Assembly (NCBI RefSeq): GCF_016925535.1
Contig: NZ_CP070496.1
Span: forward strand, 434,001 to 498,000
From: Natronoglycomyces albus
Lineage (GTDB): Bacteria > Actinomycetota > Actinomycetes > Mycobacteriales > Micromonosporaceae
DNA length: 64,000 nt
Direction: 5' to 3'
Positions 18,361 through 27,559 of the stretch are shown piece by piece. How positions within the stretch are numbered: the first letter of the stretch is position 1; every line of letters starts with the position of its first letter. A program made the translations under genes and the position numbers. The notes below the pieces were generated by a model. The model did no database searches and was not told the origin of the DNA. It saw only the letters and a list, made by a program, of their open reading frames with translations.

Positions 18361-19704
18361 ATGCCCAAGTTGATTGAACGCTTCATGAGTCACCCCATCA
18401 GGTGGCTTCCGCTAGGTTTTTTCGCCGCGATCGTCGTCGCCACGTCGCTGCTCTTGCTCCCCGTTTCGCGAGAAGGCTCTGAAGGGGCCGGATTCGTCGA
18501 GGCGTTGTTTACCGGCACATCCGCCTCCACCGTCACCGGACTGGTCATTGTCGACACCGGTAGCTACTGGTCGCCCTTTGGCCAAGTGGTCATCATGGTG
18601 TTTATCAAGCTCGGTGGCTTCGGCATCATGACGACCTCAGCCCTCCTGGGAATGATGGTCAGTCGGAAAATGCGGCTCCGGCATCGGCTGGCCGCACAAG
18701 CCGAGGTCAAGACCGGAGCGTTCGGCGATGTGCGCTTGATCTTGCTGAAGGCGCTCGTGGTCTCGGTGAGCGTGGAGATGACCGTAGCGGTCATTCTCAG
18801 CGTGCGCTTCTACACTCACCACGGTTTCTCGGCCGGTGAGGCGGCCTGGAACGGGCTGTTCCACGGGGTATCGGCGTTCAACTCCGGTGGGTTCTCGCTG
18901 TTTTCCGACTCTTTGAGTGGGTTCGCGTTGGACCCGGTGGTCATCATGCCGGTGGCCGTGGCCGCGATCATCGGCGGCCTGGGAGTGCCGGTGATCTTCG
19001 AACTGGCCCGGCGTGGACATGGCCGTAAACGGTGGTCGCTGCATACGAAGCTGACGATCGCGGGAACGAGCTTTTTGTTCGTGGGTGGATTCGTGGTGTT
19101 CTTGCTCTTTGAGTGGAGCAACCCGGCCACGCTGGGGCAGTTCGCTTGGAACGAGCGCTTTATGCCCGCCTTCTTCCAATCGGTGGTGACGCGCTCCTCC
19201 GGTTTCAACTCCATTGACACCGGTGCGATGCATGAACACAGCATGTTCGCCGCCATCGTCTTGATGTTTATCGGTGGAGGTTCCGCCTCCACCGCTGGTG
19301 GCATCAAGGTGACCACGTTCTTCTTGCTGTTGGCCGTCATTTGGGTGGAGGTGCGCGGTGAACCCGACGTGTCGATCTTCCGCACCCGGGTGTGCAATGA
19401 GGTCATCCGCCAAGCGTTGAGCATCGCCTTGCTTTATGTGGCCTTTATCGCCTCGGGAACCATTCTGGTGCAGGCGTTGTCTGAGCACAACGCGCTTCCG
19501 GTGATGTTCGAGGTGACCTCAGCGGCCGCCACAGTGGGGCAGTCGACCGGTATTACGGCCGAACTCGACTCGGCCGTCCAAATGATCCTGTCGGTCATGA
19601 TGTTCATTGGCCGGATTGGTCCCATCGTGATCGCCACCGCGTTGGCGATTCGCTATCGACCCCGCCGCTTTCACTTCCCCGCCGACCGCCCCATTGTCGG
19701 GTGA
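18361..19704 (+). CDS. ktrB: K+ uptake membrane subunit KtrB/TrkH
   Basis: 447 aa, a typical KtrB size. Filter-like loops are recognisable: TGTSASTVTGL (first), FHGVSAFNSGGFSL (second), RSSGFNSIDTG (third) and TSAAATVGQSTGI (fourth), together with the GGGSASTAGGIKVTTF gate region. It forms the Na+-coupled K+ uptake pore with KtrA. A long region of the minus strand is also open but is only a shadow. Start ATG 18361. Confidence 0.94.
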   Translation: MPKLIERFMSHPIRWLPLGFFAAIVVATSLLLLPVSREGSEGAGFVEALFTGTSASTVTGLVIVDTGSYWSPFGQVVIMVFIKLGGFGIMTTSALLGMMVSRKMRLRHRLAAQAEVKTGAFGDVRLILLKALVVSVSVEMTVAVILSVRFYTHHGFSAGEAAWNGLFHGVSAFNSGGFSLFSDSLSGFALDPVVIMPVAVAAIIGGLGVPVIFELARRGHGRKRWSLHTKLTIAGTSFLFVGGFVVFLLFEWSNPATLGQFAWNERFMPAFFQSVVTRSSGFNSIDTGAMHEHSMFAAIVLMFIGGGSASTAGGIKVTTFFLLLAVIWVEVRGEPDVSIFRTRVCNEVIRQALSIALLYVAFIASGTILVQALSEHNALPVMFEVTSAAATVGQSTGITAELDSAVQMILSVMMFIGRIGPIVIATALAIRYRPRRFHFPADRPIVG

Positions 19705-19722
19705 TCTCGTAGGCGAGGGCGG

Positions 19723-20649
19723 CTACTTTTTCCACTCCAGCCAGCGGGCTATCTCATCGTTGATTGTCGCGGGCGCTTCCTGTTGCGGGAAGTGCCCCAC
19801 GCCTGGTAGGACGTGCCACTCATAGCGGCCGTAGATGTAACGCCCCGAGCCCTGCGCGGTACGGGGGAGGACGCAGGTGTCATTGGCGCCGTGTAGTTGC
19901 AGCGTCGGTACCGGCGTGGGCCGCTGAAGTAGCCGCACAAACCGGCGTCCTTTGAGCCCGGCGGCGGTCCGAAACGGCCAGCGAAAGGCCTCTAGCGCGC
20001 AAAAGGAGGCTTGCGGGATTTGGATCACGTCGCGACAGGCGCGCACATAGGTGCGAAAGTCGGCCGTTTCCCGCCAGGTTGGACCGGCCCAGCGCCACAT
20101 CAACTCGGCCACTTTGCGCGCGTCGTGGGCGGTCACCTTGTGTTCCCACCGGGGTAGCTGGAAGGCCAAGAGGTGGGCCGAGGCTCGCAACTGTCCGCGT
20201 GGGTCGACGGCGAGGGCCGCCCGCTGCCGCAAGGGATGGGCGGCCCCCAACACCATCAGGCTGCGGATCTTGTTGGGATGGAAAGCGGCGGCGGCGAAAC
20301 CGAGGATGCCGCCCAGATCGTGACCCACCACGGCCGCGTTGCGTTCGCCGAGGACGCGAATGAGGCCGGTGACATCGGCTGCCATGGTGTAGGCGTCATA
20401 GCCGCGCGGGGTTTTGTCGCTGGCCCCGTACCCACGCAAGTCCACGGCCACGGCCCGATATCCGCGTTCGGCCAGGTAGGGGATCTGGTTTCGCCATGAC
20501 CACCAGAACTCCGGGTATCCGTGCAGCAATAGGACCATCGGGCCGGTGCCCGCTTCGGCAATGTGGAATCGGCTGCCATTGGCGTCGACAAAACGATGAC
20601 GCCAGGGCCCCTCCCGCAGGGCGGTGGAGTCATCAAACATGGTCGTCAT
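19723..20649 (-). CDS. Alpha/beta hydrolase, epoxide hydrolase-like
   Basis: 308 aa. HGYPEFWWSW (~43-52) is the HGxP oxyanion motif, and the nucleophile elbow is GHDLGG with Asp111, as in epoxide hydrolases and haloalkane dehalogenases rather than serine esterases. An acidic residue in HGANDTCV and the His in PGVGHFPQ complete the triad. A cap domain separates the halves. It probably opens epoxides by an ester intermediate in the cytosol. It converges on ktrB with an 18-bp gap and is not related to K+ uptake by context. Confidence 0.87.
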   Translation of the reverse strand: MTTMFDDSTALREGPWRHRFVDANGSRFHIAEAGTGPMVLLLHGYPEFWWSWRNQIPYLAERGYRAVAVDLRGYGASDKTPRGYDAYTMAADVTGLIRVLGERNAAVVGHDLGGILGFAAAAFHPNKIRSLMVLGAAHPLRQRAALAVDPRGQLRASAHLLAFQLPRWEHKVTAHDARKVAELMWRWAGPTWRETADFRTYVRACRDVIQIPQASFCALEAFRWPFRTAAGLKGRRFVRLLQRPTPVPTLQLHGANDTCVLPRTAQGSGRYIYGRYEWHVLPGVGHFPQQEAPATINDEIARWLEWKK

Positions 20650-21030
20650 TATGCCTCATGTGAGCGAACAATTTCTGTGCACAGTATTGAGATTAGCGTG
20701 GTCAGTTGGGTTCTTCGCCCCATACCTCACCGAGCCTCCGTCAGTGATGGGGCGCCGCGTCAACCTAGGTCTAGCCCTGGCCGACTGAGGCCACGCGAGC
20801 GTCGATCGTCTCATCGTCAGCGGGCGTCCGCCGCCGAGAGCCGGTGATTCCCCAATGTCGCGCGCTGGTCCTACCGATGGCGGTTTGAGGGCAGCGAACG
20901 ATCTCCCGCGTTGCTTTCGCAAGCTAGAGCGCAAACATGGGTCGTTGTGCGCATCGGGCCGGACGCCAATGGCATCCGCCGGGGCGGTAGATCTCCCTGA
21001 AGGTGCTCGGTGAGGACCTACCTACCGCCG
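20650..21030. other. Intergenic region with terminator-like repeat of mnh operon
   Basis: No credible gene. GGCGGTAG (20983-20990) pairs with CTACCGCC (21022-21029) directly after the mnhG stop, a weak terminator candidate for the minus-strand operon because of its long loop. The remainder is promoter region of the hydrolase gene. Confidence 0.45.
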
Positions 21031-21384
21031 TCACCGCGGATCGTCTGAGCTCGACGAGGTTCCGCCCGACGCGTCGGCCAGCTCGTCGAAGTGTGGTTGT
21101 TCCAGGGGAATGCCGGTCAAGTAGGCCGACCGGGCGATGGCGATCGCTCCCAGCGCCGAGGTGGCCAGCTGCAAGGGAATACTGATGGCCACTTTGAGCG
21201 TGTCGGACAGGGAGGGGTGAACGAAGAGCGCTCCGATCACGATGAGCATGACTCCGAGTCCGGCCGCCGTACCTATGGCCGAGGCCCGGGTGTAGATGTC
21301 GGGAAACCGGGCCAGGCCCAGGGCGGCGATCACGAAGATAAGGCCACCCATGACGATAAAGACTTGGCCGATGATGTCTAGCAT
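21031..21384 (-). CDS. mnhG: Mrp Na+/H+ antiporter subunit G
   Basis: 117 aa with three membrane helices (VFIVMGGLIFVIAALGLARF, AAGLGVMLIVIGALFV, SIPLQLATSALGAIAIARSA) and the family motif GLARFPDIYTRASA. It is the last gene of the operon and overlaps mnhF by one base. MrpG is a small membrane subunit needed for assembly and activity of the hetero-oligomeric Na+/H+ antiporter. The last ~25 residues are polar and charged. Confidence 0.92.
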   Translation of the reverse strand: MLDIIGQVFIVMGGLIFVIAALGLARFPDIYTRASAIGTAAGLGVMLIVIGALFVHPSLSDTLKVAISIPLQLATSALGAIAIARSAYLTGIPLEQPHFDELADASGGTSSSSDDPR

Positions 21385-21641
21385 TAGCGCTTTCCCTTCG
21401 TCAAAGCCCGGGCTAGGGACATCGCGGCCAGGAATCCCACTAGCGTGGCGATGAGAACCACGTCGAAGGTGGCCGTGCTGGCCACGCGGACACCCAGTAG
21501 CGCGATGCCCGCGATAACGCTAAAGAACAACAGGTCCGAGGCGAGCACCCGATCGCCGTCCGTCGGGCCCACGATGATGCGCCAGGCGGTGGCGAGGATG
21601 GTGATGGCCACCAAGGCGATGCCGATATCGATTCCGATCAC
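21384..21641 (-). CDS. mnhF: Mrp Na+/H+ antiporter subunit F
   Basis: 85 aa from GTG 21641, overlapping the mnhE stop by 4 bp. Three membrane helices with the conserved GPTDGDRVLASDL between the first two identify MrpF. In Bacillus this subunit contributes to ion and solute efflux, and here it is part of the same membrane complex. Confidence 0.92.
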   Translation of the reverse strand: MIGIDIGIALVAITILATAWRIIVGPTDGDRVLASDLLFFSVIAGIALLGVRVASTATFDVVLIATLVGFLAAMSLARALTKGKR

Positions 21642-22006
21642 GATGTCAACCCTTCGCGCCGGACCGCGGCGAGCATGTGCGCCTCTAGGATGCGCACGTC
21701 TGCTCGTAGCGAGTCGGCGTCTTCGTTGTACATACCGTGCACATAAAGGGTGTGTTCCGGTTGTTCCTTCGAGACGTCGCTGGCCGATCCGACGGTGAGC
21801 GTGCCCGGCGTCAAGGTGATCAGCGTGCCCAACAGCATGACCTCAAACTCGCTGTTGCAACGAGTCGGCAGTTGGGCGATTCCGGTGGTGGAATTTTGCC
21901 CCGGTGACAGGTTGTCGATGATGACGGCCCAATTGCAGCGGACGACTTCCTTGAAGAACCAGCAAATGAACCACAGGATTCGCCACGGCCATGTCAACCA
22001 ACTCAT
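21638..22006 (-). CDS. mnhE: Mrp Na+/H+ antiporter subunit E, short form
   Basis: 122 aa, against ~160 in many bacteria. The conserved core ITLTPGTLTV and LYVHGMY identifies MrpE, but the usual leading pair of membrane helices is reduced to one aromatic-rich segment (LTWPWRILWFICWFFKEVV). It overlaps mnhD by 4 bp. MrpE is required for complex stability. The N-terminal shortening looks natural because the ATG overlaps the preceding stop and no upstream coding remains. Confidence 0.88.
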   Translation of the reverse strand: MSWLTWPWRILWFICWFFKEVVRCNWAVIIDNLSPGQNSTTGIAQLPTRCNSEFEVMLLGTLITLTPGTLTVGSASDVSKEQPEHTLYVHGMYNEDADSLRADVRILEAHMLAAVRREGLTS

Positions 22007-23517
22007 GAGTTCGTCACCGCCTGTATGTAACCGGTTGGGTCATCGAGGCCCAAAGCCGCGATTTCGGAGAGGAACAGCAACAGTTCCGCACCCAGACCCA
22101 GCGACAACGTCAACAGGGCCAGAATCATCGAGGGTGCCAAGAGTCCGATTCCGATCCGTCGATCGGTGCTGGTGGCGGTCAGCAGCGCCCCTTGCGAGAC
22201 GGCGTGATCGTTGGTCTTGACCGGGCCCCAGAACATGCCCGACCAGATTTTCAGCATCGACAACAGGGTGATCAGACTGACCAGGATCGCCGTGGCGGCC
22301 ACGATTCCTTGACCGGCGTCGATGGCCGCGCTGATCAGGGTCAGCTTGGCGACGAACCCGGAGAAGGGAGGCAACCCGGCCAGGGACAGGGCCGCGGCGA
22401 AGAAGGCCACGGCCACCCACGGTTCTCGTTTGGCGATCCCGCTGACATCCCCCAGGTTGGCAGAGCCGTATTTGACTTCCACCGCCCCGGTGGACAAGAA
22501 GAGGGACGCTTTCACGATCATGTGGTGCAACAGGTAGAAGATGCCCGCTGTCAGGCCGATGGGGCCAAACAGTGCCACACCCAACAAGATGTAGCCGATC
22601 TGGCTGATCATGTGGAAGGCCAGAATGGATCGACTGGAGGATTCGCCGACCGCTCCCATGACGCCGATGACCATCGTCAGCGAGAAGGCGACCAGACCGA
22701 TCCATAGGTAGGCCGCGTCCCCGTCGAAGATCACCGCGTAGATGCGGTAGATCGCGTAGATGGCCACTTTGGTGTGGAGCCCGGAGAACAGCGCGGTGAC
22801 CGCCGGTGAGGTGGATGGGTAGGTTCGGGCCAGCCAGCCGTGTACCGGTACGACCGATGCCTTGATGGACAGGGCGAACAGACAGATCGCGGCGGCGAAG
22901 GCCGCGGCGTTGGATTCCTGTGCCGCCCCGGCTAGCTCGCCCAGGTTCACCGTCCCGGTGACTCCGTAGAGGAACGCGACCCCGGCCAGGAAGATCGTGG
23001 AGGTCAATAGGTTGACCGTCACGTAGAGGCGGGAACCCTTGATGCGGCCCATCCCGGCCTTGCCCGGCGCCGATAGCACCAGCAGCGCGTAGGAGGGCAG
23101 CAGCATCACTTCGATGAACACGAAGAGGTTGAACAGGTCGGCGGTGAGCAGCGCTCCGTTGACTCCGGCGACCAAGAACAGCACGAGGGCCGCGAAGAAG
23201 GGCCGCCGGGCGTGACCGGAGGCGAGGCCGAACGCCGAGCAGGTCAGGGCGAGGATGCCCGTCACGGTCAACATGAGGGCGGCGAACATGTCGGCCACGA
23301 AGGGGATCGCGATGCCAAAGGGCCACGCGGCCACTCCATGGGCGAGGATGTCGCCCTCGACTTGATCGATCACCAGCCACACACTCGCGGCTAGGGACGC
23401 GCTGAGCACACCCATGAGGACCACGGCGTTGAGCCGTTGTCGTTCGCGCACCATGGCCAGGGCACCGCCAGCTAGCAGCGGCACCGCCACCAGCAGGGGC
23501 AGAAGAGAGGCAGTCAT
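22003..23517 (-). CDS. mnhD: Mrp Na+/H+ antiporter subunit D (NADH dehydrogenase ND2/ND4/ND5-like)
   Basis: 504 aa with ~14 membrane helices and the proton-translocating Proton_antipo_M domain. Ion-path residues are visible in NLFVFIEVMLLPSYALLVLS (Glu) and in SIKASVVPVHGWLARTYP (Lys and His), with LHHMIVKASLFLSTGAVE later. MrpD is one of the two large subunits homologous to complex I NuoM/NuoN. Start ATG 23517 overlaps the mnhC stop. Confidence 0.94.
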   Translation of the reverse strand: MTASLLPLLVAVPLLAGGALAMVRERQRLNAVVLMGVLSASLAASVWLVIDQVEGDILAHGVAAWPFGIAIPFVADMFAALMLTVTGILALTCSAFGLASGHARRPFFAALVLFLVAGVNGALLTADLFNLFVFIEVMLLPSYALLVLSAPGKAGMGRIKGSRLYVTVNLLTSTIFLAGVAFLYGVTGTVNLGELAGAAQESNAAAFAAAICLFALSIKASVVPVHGWLARTYPSTSPAVTALFSGLHTKVAIYAIYRIYAVIFDGDAAYLWIGLVAFSLTMVIGVMGAVGESSSRSILAFHMISQIGYILLGVALFGPIGLTAGIFYLLHHMIVKASLFLSTGAVEVKYGSANLGDVSGIAKREPWVAVAFFAAALSLAGLPPFSGFVAKLTLISAAIDAGQGIVAATAILVSLITLLSMLKIWSGMFWGPVKTNDHAVSQGALLTATSTDRRIGIGLLAPSMILALLTLSLGLGAELLLFLSEIAALGLDDPTGYIQAVTNS

Positions 23518-23918
23518 GTGTTACTCCCTTCGCCTTGGGGGCTAGTGGCCGGTGTTTCTTCCCGCTGCGCGGCGCTGTCGCCGCCGGTGGGGCCCTCGTT
23601 GTCGTCGGTGACTTGGTCGCGGGTGTCGTCGTCACCGTGTCCGGTCACGGCCAGCACCAGCATGTAGATCGTGATGGAGAACGCGATCACGATCGCGGTC
23701 AACACGAATGCCTGTGGTAGCGCGTCGGCGGTCACCGCTGGGTCCGGGTCGGAGCCCAGGGGTTCGGAGCGCCTATCGGAGCCGCCTGCGGCGAAGAGCA
23801 TCATGTTCACCGAGTGGCTCAGCAGGATAAAGCCGAGAATGATGCGGAGCATCCCGCGTTGCAAGATCAGATAGACCGCGCCGACCATGAGCAGACCGGC
23901 TGAGATCGCCAGTGTCAT
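23514..23918 (-). CDS. mnhC: Mrp Na+/H+ antiporter subunit C (NuoK-like)
   Basis: 134 aa: three membrane helices of the NuoK/MrpC fold (GLLMVGAVYLILQRGMLRII, FILLSHSVNMMLFAAGG, PQAFVLTAIVIAFSITIYML), with LSHSVN and DALPQAFVLTAIVI as family markers. The C-terminal ~35 residues are an acidic, polar tail. It overlaps mnhA and mnhD by 4 bp each. Confidence 0.93.
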   Translation of the reverse strand: MTLAISAGLLMVGAVYLILQRGMLRIILGFILLSHSVNMMLFAAGGSDRRSEPLGSDPDPAVTADALPQAFVLTAIVIAFSITIYMLVLAVTGHGDDDTRDQVTDDNEGPTGGDSAAQREETPATSPQGEGSNT

Positions 23919-26716
23919 GTGGTCAGCTCCTTTTCGTCGTTTCTGGCTTCGGTGGGTGTGGCTTTGTCCGGTGGAGCCGGGTCGACCAGCGCCGGTGCGG
24001 ATCGGCCCAGCAGGTTCAGGGCCGCCAGCACGACACCGATCACGGCTAGGTAGACCCCCACGTCAAAGACGAGGGCCGTGGTCAGGTGGATTCCGAAGAT
24101 GTACCCGTGCAGCGGCAACAGGAACGATCCGTCGAAGTAGCCCAATAGACCCGAGGCGGTCGCGATGATGATGCCGCTGCCGATGAGGGCCATGTAGGGG
24201 GCTTTGACCTTGGCCGAGCGGTCGGAGGAGGCGGTGATGTAGGCCATCGCGAATCCGGCGCCACCGATCAGGGCGGAGATGAAGCCACCGCCGGGCGAGT
24301 TGTGTCCGCGCAGCAGGAACCACAGTGACACGATGATCATCACCGGCCATAGCAGGCGGTCGAGGCTGCGTCCGAAGATGGCGTTGTCGTGTGGGTCGAT
24401 CAGGGGCGAATCCGCACGCACCTTAATGGGTTCGTCCACGAAGGGCAGCATGGGGCGCGAGTGCAGCAACACGGCGATGGCGATGCCCGCGATTCCCAAG
24501 ACGGTGAGCTCGCCCAGGGTGTCGAAGGCTCGGAAGTCCACCAGGATCGTGTTGACCACGTTGGTACCGCCGGTGACGTCTTCTCCTTCACGCAGGAAGT
24601 ATTCGCCCGCGCTGGACAGTTCGCGGCGTCCGGTCATCGCCAGCACGCCCAGCGTGGTGGCCACGCCCGCGCCCAGCGCGATGATTCCCGCGGCTACCGC
24701 GCGGCGTTTGGTGGGCCGGTGGAACTTGCGGGGTAGGCGGCGTAGCAGCAGCACCATGACCACGACGGTGAGGATTTCCACCAGCATTTGGGTCAGCGCC
24801 ACGTCGGCGGCTCCCAGTACGAAGTACCACAGGGTGACGCCGAAGCCGACCACTCCGACCACGACCACGGCCCCGATGCGGGTGCGCACGGTCATCGCCC
24901 CGATGACGCCGATGAGAACGATCATCACCAGACCCCAGTCCATGGGGCGCGACAGCCCGGGGACCTGTTCGGGTAGGGGGCCAATGGTGATCACGCCGAC
25001 GATGGCGATCAGCACCAGCGACACGGTCGGAATGGCCAGGTGGCGCGCTGGCGAGTCGGACCTGGTGAGGTCGCCGACCCTGGCGCCCCAGGTGATGATG
25101 CCAGCCCGGGCGGCGTCGACGACTCCCAGCGCGGTGAAGGGTAGTGAGCCGCGGTTGAGGAGGGGGTCGACGCTGTTGCGTTTGGCGACCATGGCCACAC
25201 CGGTGGCGATCACGATCACCGACATGATCAGTGGCGCGTTGACCCCGTGCCACAGGGTCAGTCCCGCTTCCAGGTTGAGGTGGGTGGAAGCTGAGGCCGC
25301 CGCGCTGGTCAGTGGCTCGGCCAGGGCGGGCCACAGCCCCAGCAGCAGACCGGCCAGGGCGGGAAGCACGGCCGGGAAGAGGTAGGCGGGGGAGGCTTCG
25401 GATGCGGAGGAGGAGGAGCGGGGGCCACCGAAGGCTCCGAAGACGATCCGTCCGGAGTAGGCGAAGGTGAGGATGGCGGCGCTCATCGCCAGTCCGCCCA
25501 CGATGGGGCCCAACCAGGGGGCACCTGGGGCTTCGAGGAACGCGGCGAAGAGGTTTTCCTTGCTGATGAAGCCCAACAGGGGCGGCACACCGGCCATTGA
25601 CAGCGCGGCGAGGCTGACGGTGATGGCGCTGATGGGCATGGTGTGGCGCAGGCCCGACAGCTGGCGGATATCGCGAGTGCCGGCTTGATGGTCGATGATG
25701 CCGACGAACATGAACAAGGTCGACTTGAACAGGGCGTGGGCCAAGGTGTGAATGGCCGCGGCGATCAGGGCGGTTTCGGTGCCGATTCCGATAGCGGCGA
25801 CGAGGAAACCCAGTTGGCTGACCGTGGAGTAGGCCATCAGCTCTTTGAGGTCCCAGCGGCGCATGGCCAGCACGGCCCCCAAGATGGCCGTCAGCAGACC
25901 ACAGGAGATCAGCAGAATGTTCCAGATGGCCACGTCTCCGAGCACTCCGGAGAAACGCATCAGCAGGTAGATGCCCGCCTTGACCATGGCGGCCGCGTGC
26001 AGGTAGGCGCTGACGGGGGTGGCGGCGGCCATCGCGTCGGGAAGCCAGGCGTGGAACGGGAACTGGGCCGATTTGGTGAAGGCGGCCAGGATGATCAGGA
26101 GCGCCACGGTGACGGTGAACGTCATGTCGCTGCCCCAGATGGGGTCGGCCAGGATGGCCGACAGGTTGGTGGTTCCCACGCTGACGGCCATGACCACGAC
26201 GGCACCCAGCAGGCTCAGACCACCGCCGGCTGTGACCAGCAGGGTGCGGATGGCGGGTTCGCGGGCTTTGGGACCTGAGCGGGCGATGAGGAAGAACGAG
26301 CACAGGGTGGTCGTCTCCCACATGACAAAGAGGACGATGATGTCGTCTGCCAGGACCAGGCCCAGCATGGCGGCGGCGAAGAGGGTCATCAGCCCGTAGA
26401 AGCTGCCTTGGGGGCCGGGGCCGAGGTAGCGGGCCGAGTAGGCCAGGACTGCCGCGCCGATGATCAAGACGAGCAAGGAGAAGAGGAGGCCCAGGCCGTC
26501 GAGTTTGAACGCTAGTTCGATGCCGAGGGTGGGCATCCACGGTAGGGATTCAGTGGTGCCGGAGGTGCCGGAGACGTCGGCGTTGGTCCACAGCAGCACG
26601 CCGATGGCCAGTAGCCCTGCGGCGAGCGGCCAACCGGCGTTTCGGCCCAAATATCGGCCCGCGAACGGGGCTATCGCGGCAAGGGTTGCCGTGGCAGCGA
26701 CGCATATGAGTAGCAA
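23915..26716 (-). CDS. mnhA: Mrp Na+/H+ antiporter subunits A and B fused
   Basis: 933 aa from TTG 26716 (AAGGA six bases upstream). The first ~500 residues are the MrpA antiporter-like core (VMWETTTLCSFFLI, TKSAQFPFHAWLPDAM, HTLAHALFKSTLFMFVGIID). Residues ~620-780 are the MrpA C-terminal domain. The last ~150 (SLDRLLWPVMIIVSLWFLL, then NSPGGGFISALIGG) match MrpB, which in other operons is its own gene. Thus A and B are one polypeptide, as in group-2 type Mrp systems. It is the first gene of the operon and sets Na+ extrusion against the proton gradient. Confidence 0.94.
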   Translation of the reverse strand: MLLICVAATATLAAIAPFAGRYLGRNAGWPLAAGLLAIGVLLWTNADVSGTSGTTESLPWMPTLGIELAFKLDGLGLLFSLLVLIIGAAVLAYSARYLGPGPQGSFYGLMTLFAAAMLGLVLADDIIVLFVMWETTTLCSFFLIARSGPKAREPAIRTLLVTAGGGLSLLGAVVVMAVSVGTTNLSAILADPIWGSDMTFTVTVALLIILAAFTKSAQFPFHAWLPDAMAAATPVSAYLHAAAMVKAGIYLLMRFSGVLGDVAIWNILLISCGLLTAILGAVLAMRRWDLKELMAYSTVSQLGFLVAAIGIGTETALIAAAIHTLAHALFKSTLFMFVGIIDHQAGTRDIRQLSGLRHTMPISAITVSLAALSMAGVPPLLGFISKENLFAAFLEAPGAPWLGPIVGGLAMSAAILTFAYSGRIVFGAFGGPRSSSSASEASPAYLFPAVLPALAGLLLGLWPALAEPLTSAAASASTHLNLEAGLTLWHGVNAPLIMSVIVIATGVAMVAKRNSVDPLLNRGSLPFTALGVVDAARAGIITWGARVGDLTRSDSPARHLAIPTVSLVLIAIVGVITIGPLPEQVPGLSRPMDWGLVMIVLIGVIGAMTVRTRIGAVVVVGVVGFGVTLWYFVLGAADVALTQMLVEILTVVVMVLLLRRLPRKFHRPTKRRAVAAGIIALGAGVATTLGVLAMTGRRELSSAGEYFLREGEDVTGGTNVVNTILVDFRAFDTLGELTVLGIAGIAIAVLLHSRPMLPFVDEPIKVRADSPLIDPHDNAIFGRSLDRLLWPVMIIVSLWFLLRGHNSPGGGFISALIGGAGFAMAYITASSDRSAKVKAPYMALIGSGIIIATASGLLGYFDGSFLLPLHGYIFGIHLTTALVFDVGVYLAVIGVVLAALNLLGRSAPALVDPAPPDKATPTEARNDEKELTT

Positions 26717-27043
26717 TGGTCATCCTTCGTCGGGGCAGGCGTCAATGTCCGTAGTGCGGGCATAGGAAACTATACGAGCAGCTGGCGCCGCTCGTGGATT
26801 AAAGACGAAGGCTGGTCCGGGGGCGTGCCAGCGAAGGGCGCGCCCCAGCTGGAAACGTAGCCGTTCGTTCCCGCGCGCAGCCACCACCGCAGGGGTGGGG
26901 CGTAGGGCGCGCGCGCCGGGTGGTGGGAACGAATCACGCGCAGAGCCTACCCTAAGAATGTGTAAGGGCACCAGTGCTGTGAGTGTGCCTCAGCATATGA
27001 CAGCTACCACTTTTTTGGCCATCCGAAGGCATTTTATGACTTG
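26717..27043. other. Promoter region of mnh operon
   Basis: No protein-like frame. The region downstream of the DUF397 gene is A/T-rich at 26990-27020 (ACCACTTTTTTGG), which may assist termination. The mnh promoter should lie close to 26730-26800; I see no convincing -10/-35 pair. Confidence 0.4.
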
Positions 27044-27559
27044 TTATGCCTGATAGAGGTGTTCTGAGGGGTCTAAGAGATAGACGTTTATCACTATCTG
27101 GGAGTGGGTCGGGGAACCGGCCGCGCCTGGCGGCTCGATGTTCGGCCACCGGCTGCGCCGTATTGCCTCCCGGCCTAGCCAGTGGCGCGTTTCGCGCCGA
27201 GAGGGCCGCACGCGGGCCACAGTAGGCACAGAGCCCCGTTTCCCCCTCCACACAGCGAAACGGCCCTCACCGATAGTGAAGACCGCCAAGTCGTCGTAGC
27301 TATTGAGTGTCGCCGCTGGGCTGCTGTGTCTTAAGCGCTGCGCGGCACGCAACAGACCGGTGAAATCCTGGCTGGGAACGTCGAAGACCGGCGAAGCGTC
27401 GCCCAACTTGGAATCCCGCACCTGGAACGCCCCAGCAGCCAAGCGCGACTCCACACAGTTCGAGTTTGTACCCCCGCTGCGGCTTGATTTGCGCCACCGC
27501 GTTTCCAAGCAGTTGCCTCCTCCGGTACTACGGCTGGATTTGCGCCACTGTGTCATCAC
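27044..27559 (-). CDS. DUF397 protein with duplicated N-terminal motif
   Basis: 171 aa; the ATG overlaps the stop of the XRE gene by 4 bp. The DUF397 signature appears twice in tandem at the N-terminus (WRKSSRSTGGGNCLE, then WRKSSRSGGTNSNCVE), followed by one FQVRDSKLGDASPVF core and DFTGLLRAAQ. A normal DUF397 protein is ~65-75 aa and ends here; the additional ~80 residues have no recognisable domain and are Arg/Pro-rich at the end. DUF397 proteins act as small partners, often anti-activators or toxin-like effectors, of the XRE/DUF5753 regulators encoded upstream. Confidence 0.75.
   Translation of the reverse strand: MMTQWRKSSRSTGGGNCLETRWRKSSRSGGTNSNCVESRLAAGAFQVRDSKLGDASPVFDVPSQDFTGLLRAAQRLRHSSPAATLNSYDDLAVFTIGEGRFAVWRGKRGSVPTVARVRPSRRETRHWLGREAIRRSRWPNIEPPGAAGSPTHSQIVINVYLLDPSEHLYQA

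Noticed and set aside
18637-19488. 283-aa minus-strand frame over ktrB
   Set aside because: Antisense shadow; ktrB on the plus strand has all family motifs.
22040-23635. 531-aa minus-strand frame over mnhD
   Set aside because: Out-of-frame shadow of mnhD/mnhC in high-GC DNA; composition Arg/Pro/His-rich, no membrane segments.
24588-26540. 650-aa minus-strand frame over mnhA
   Set aside because: Shadow of mnhA in another frame, Arg/His/Pro-rich.
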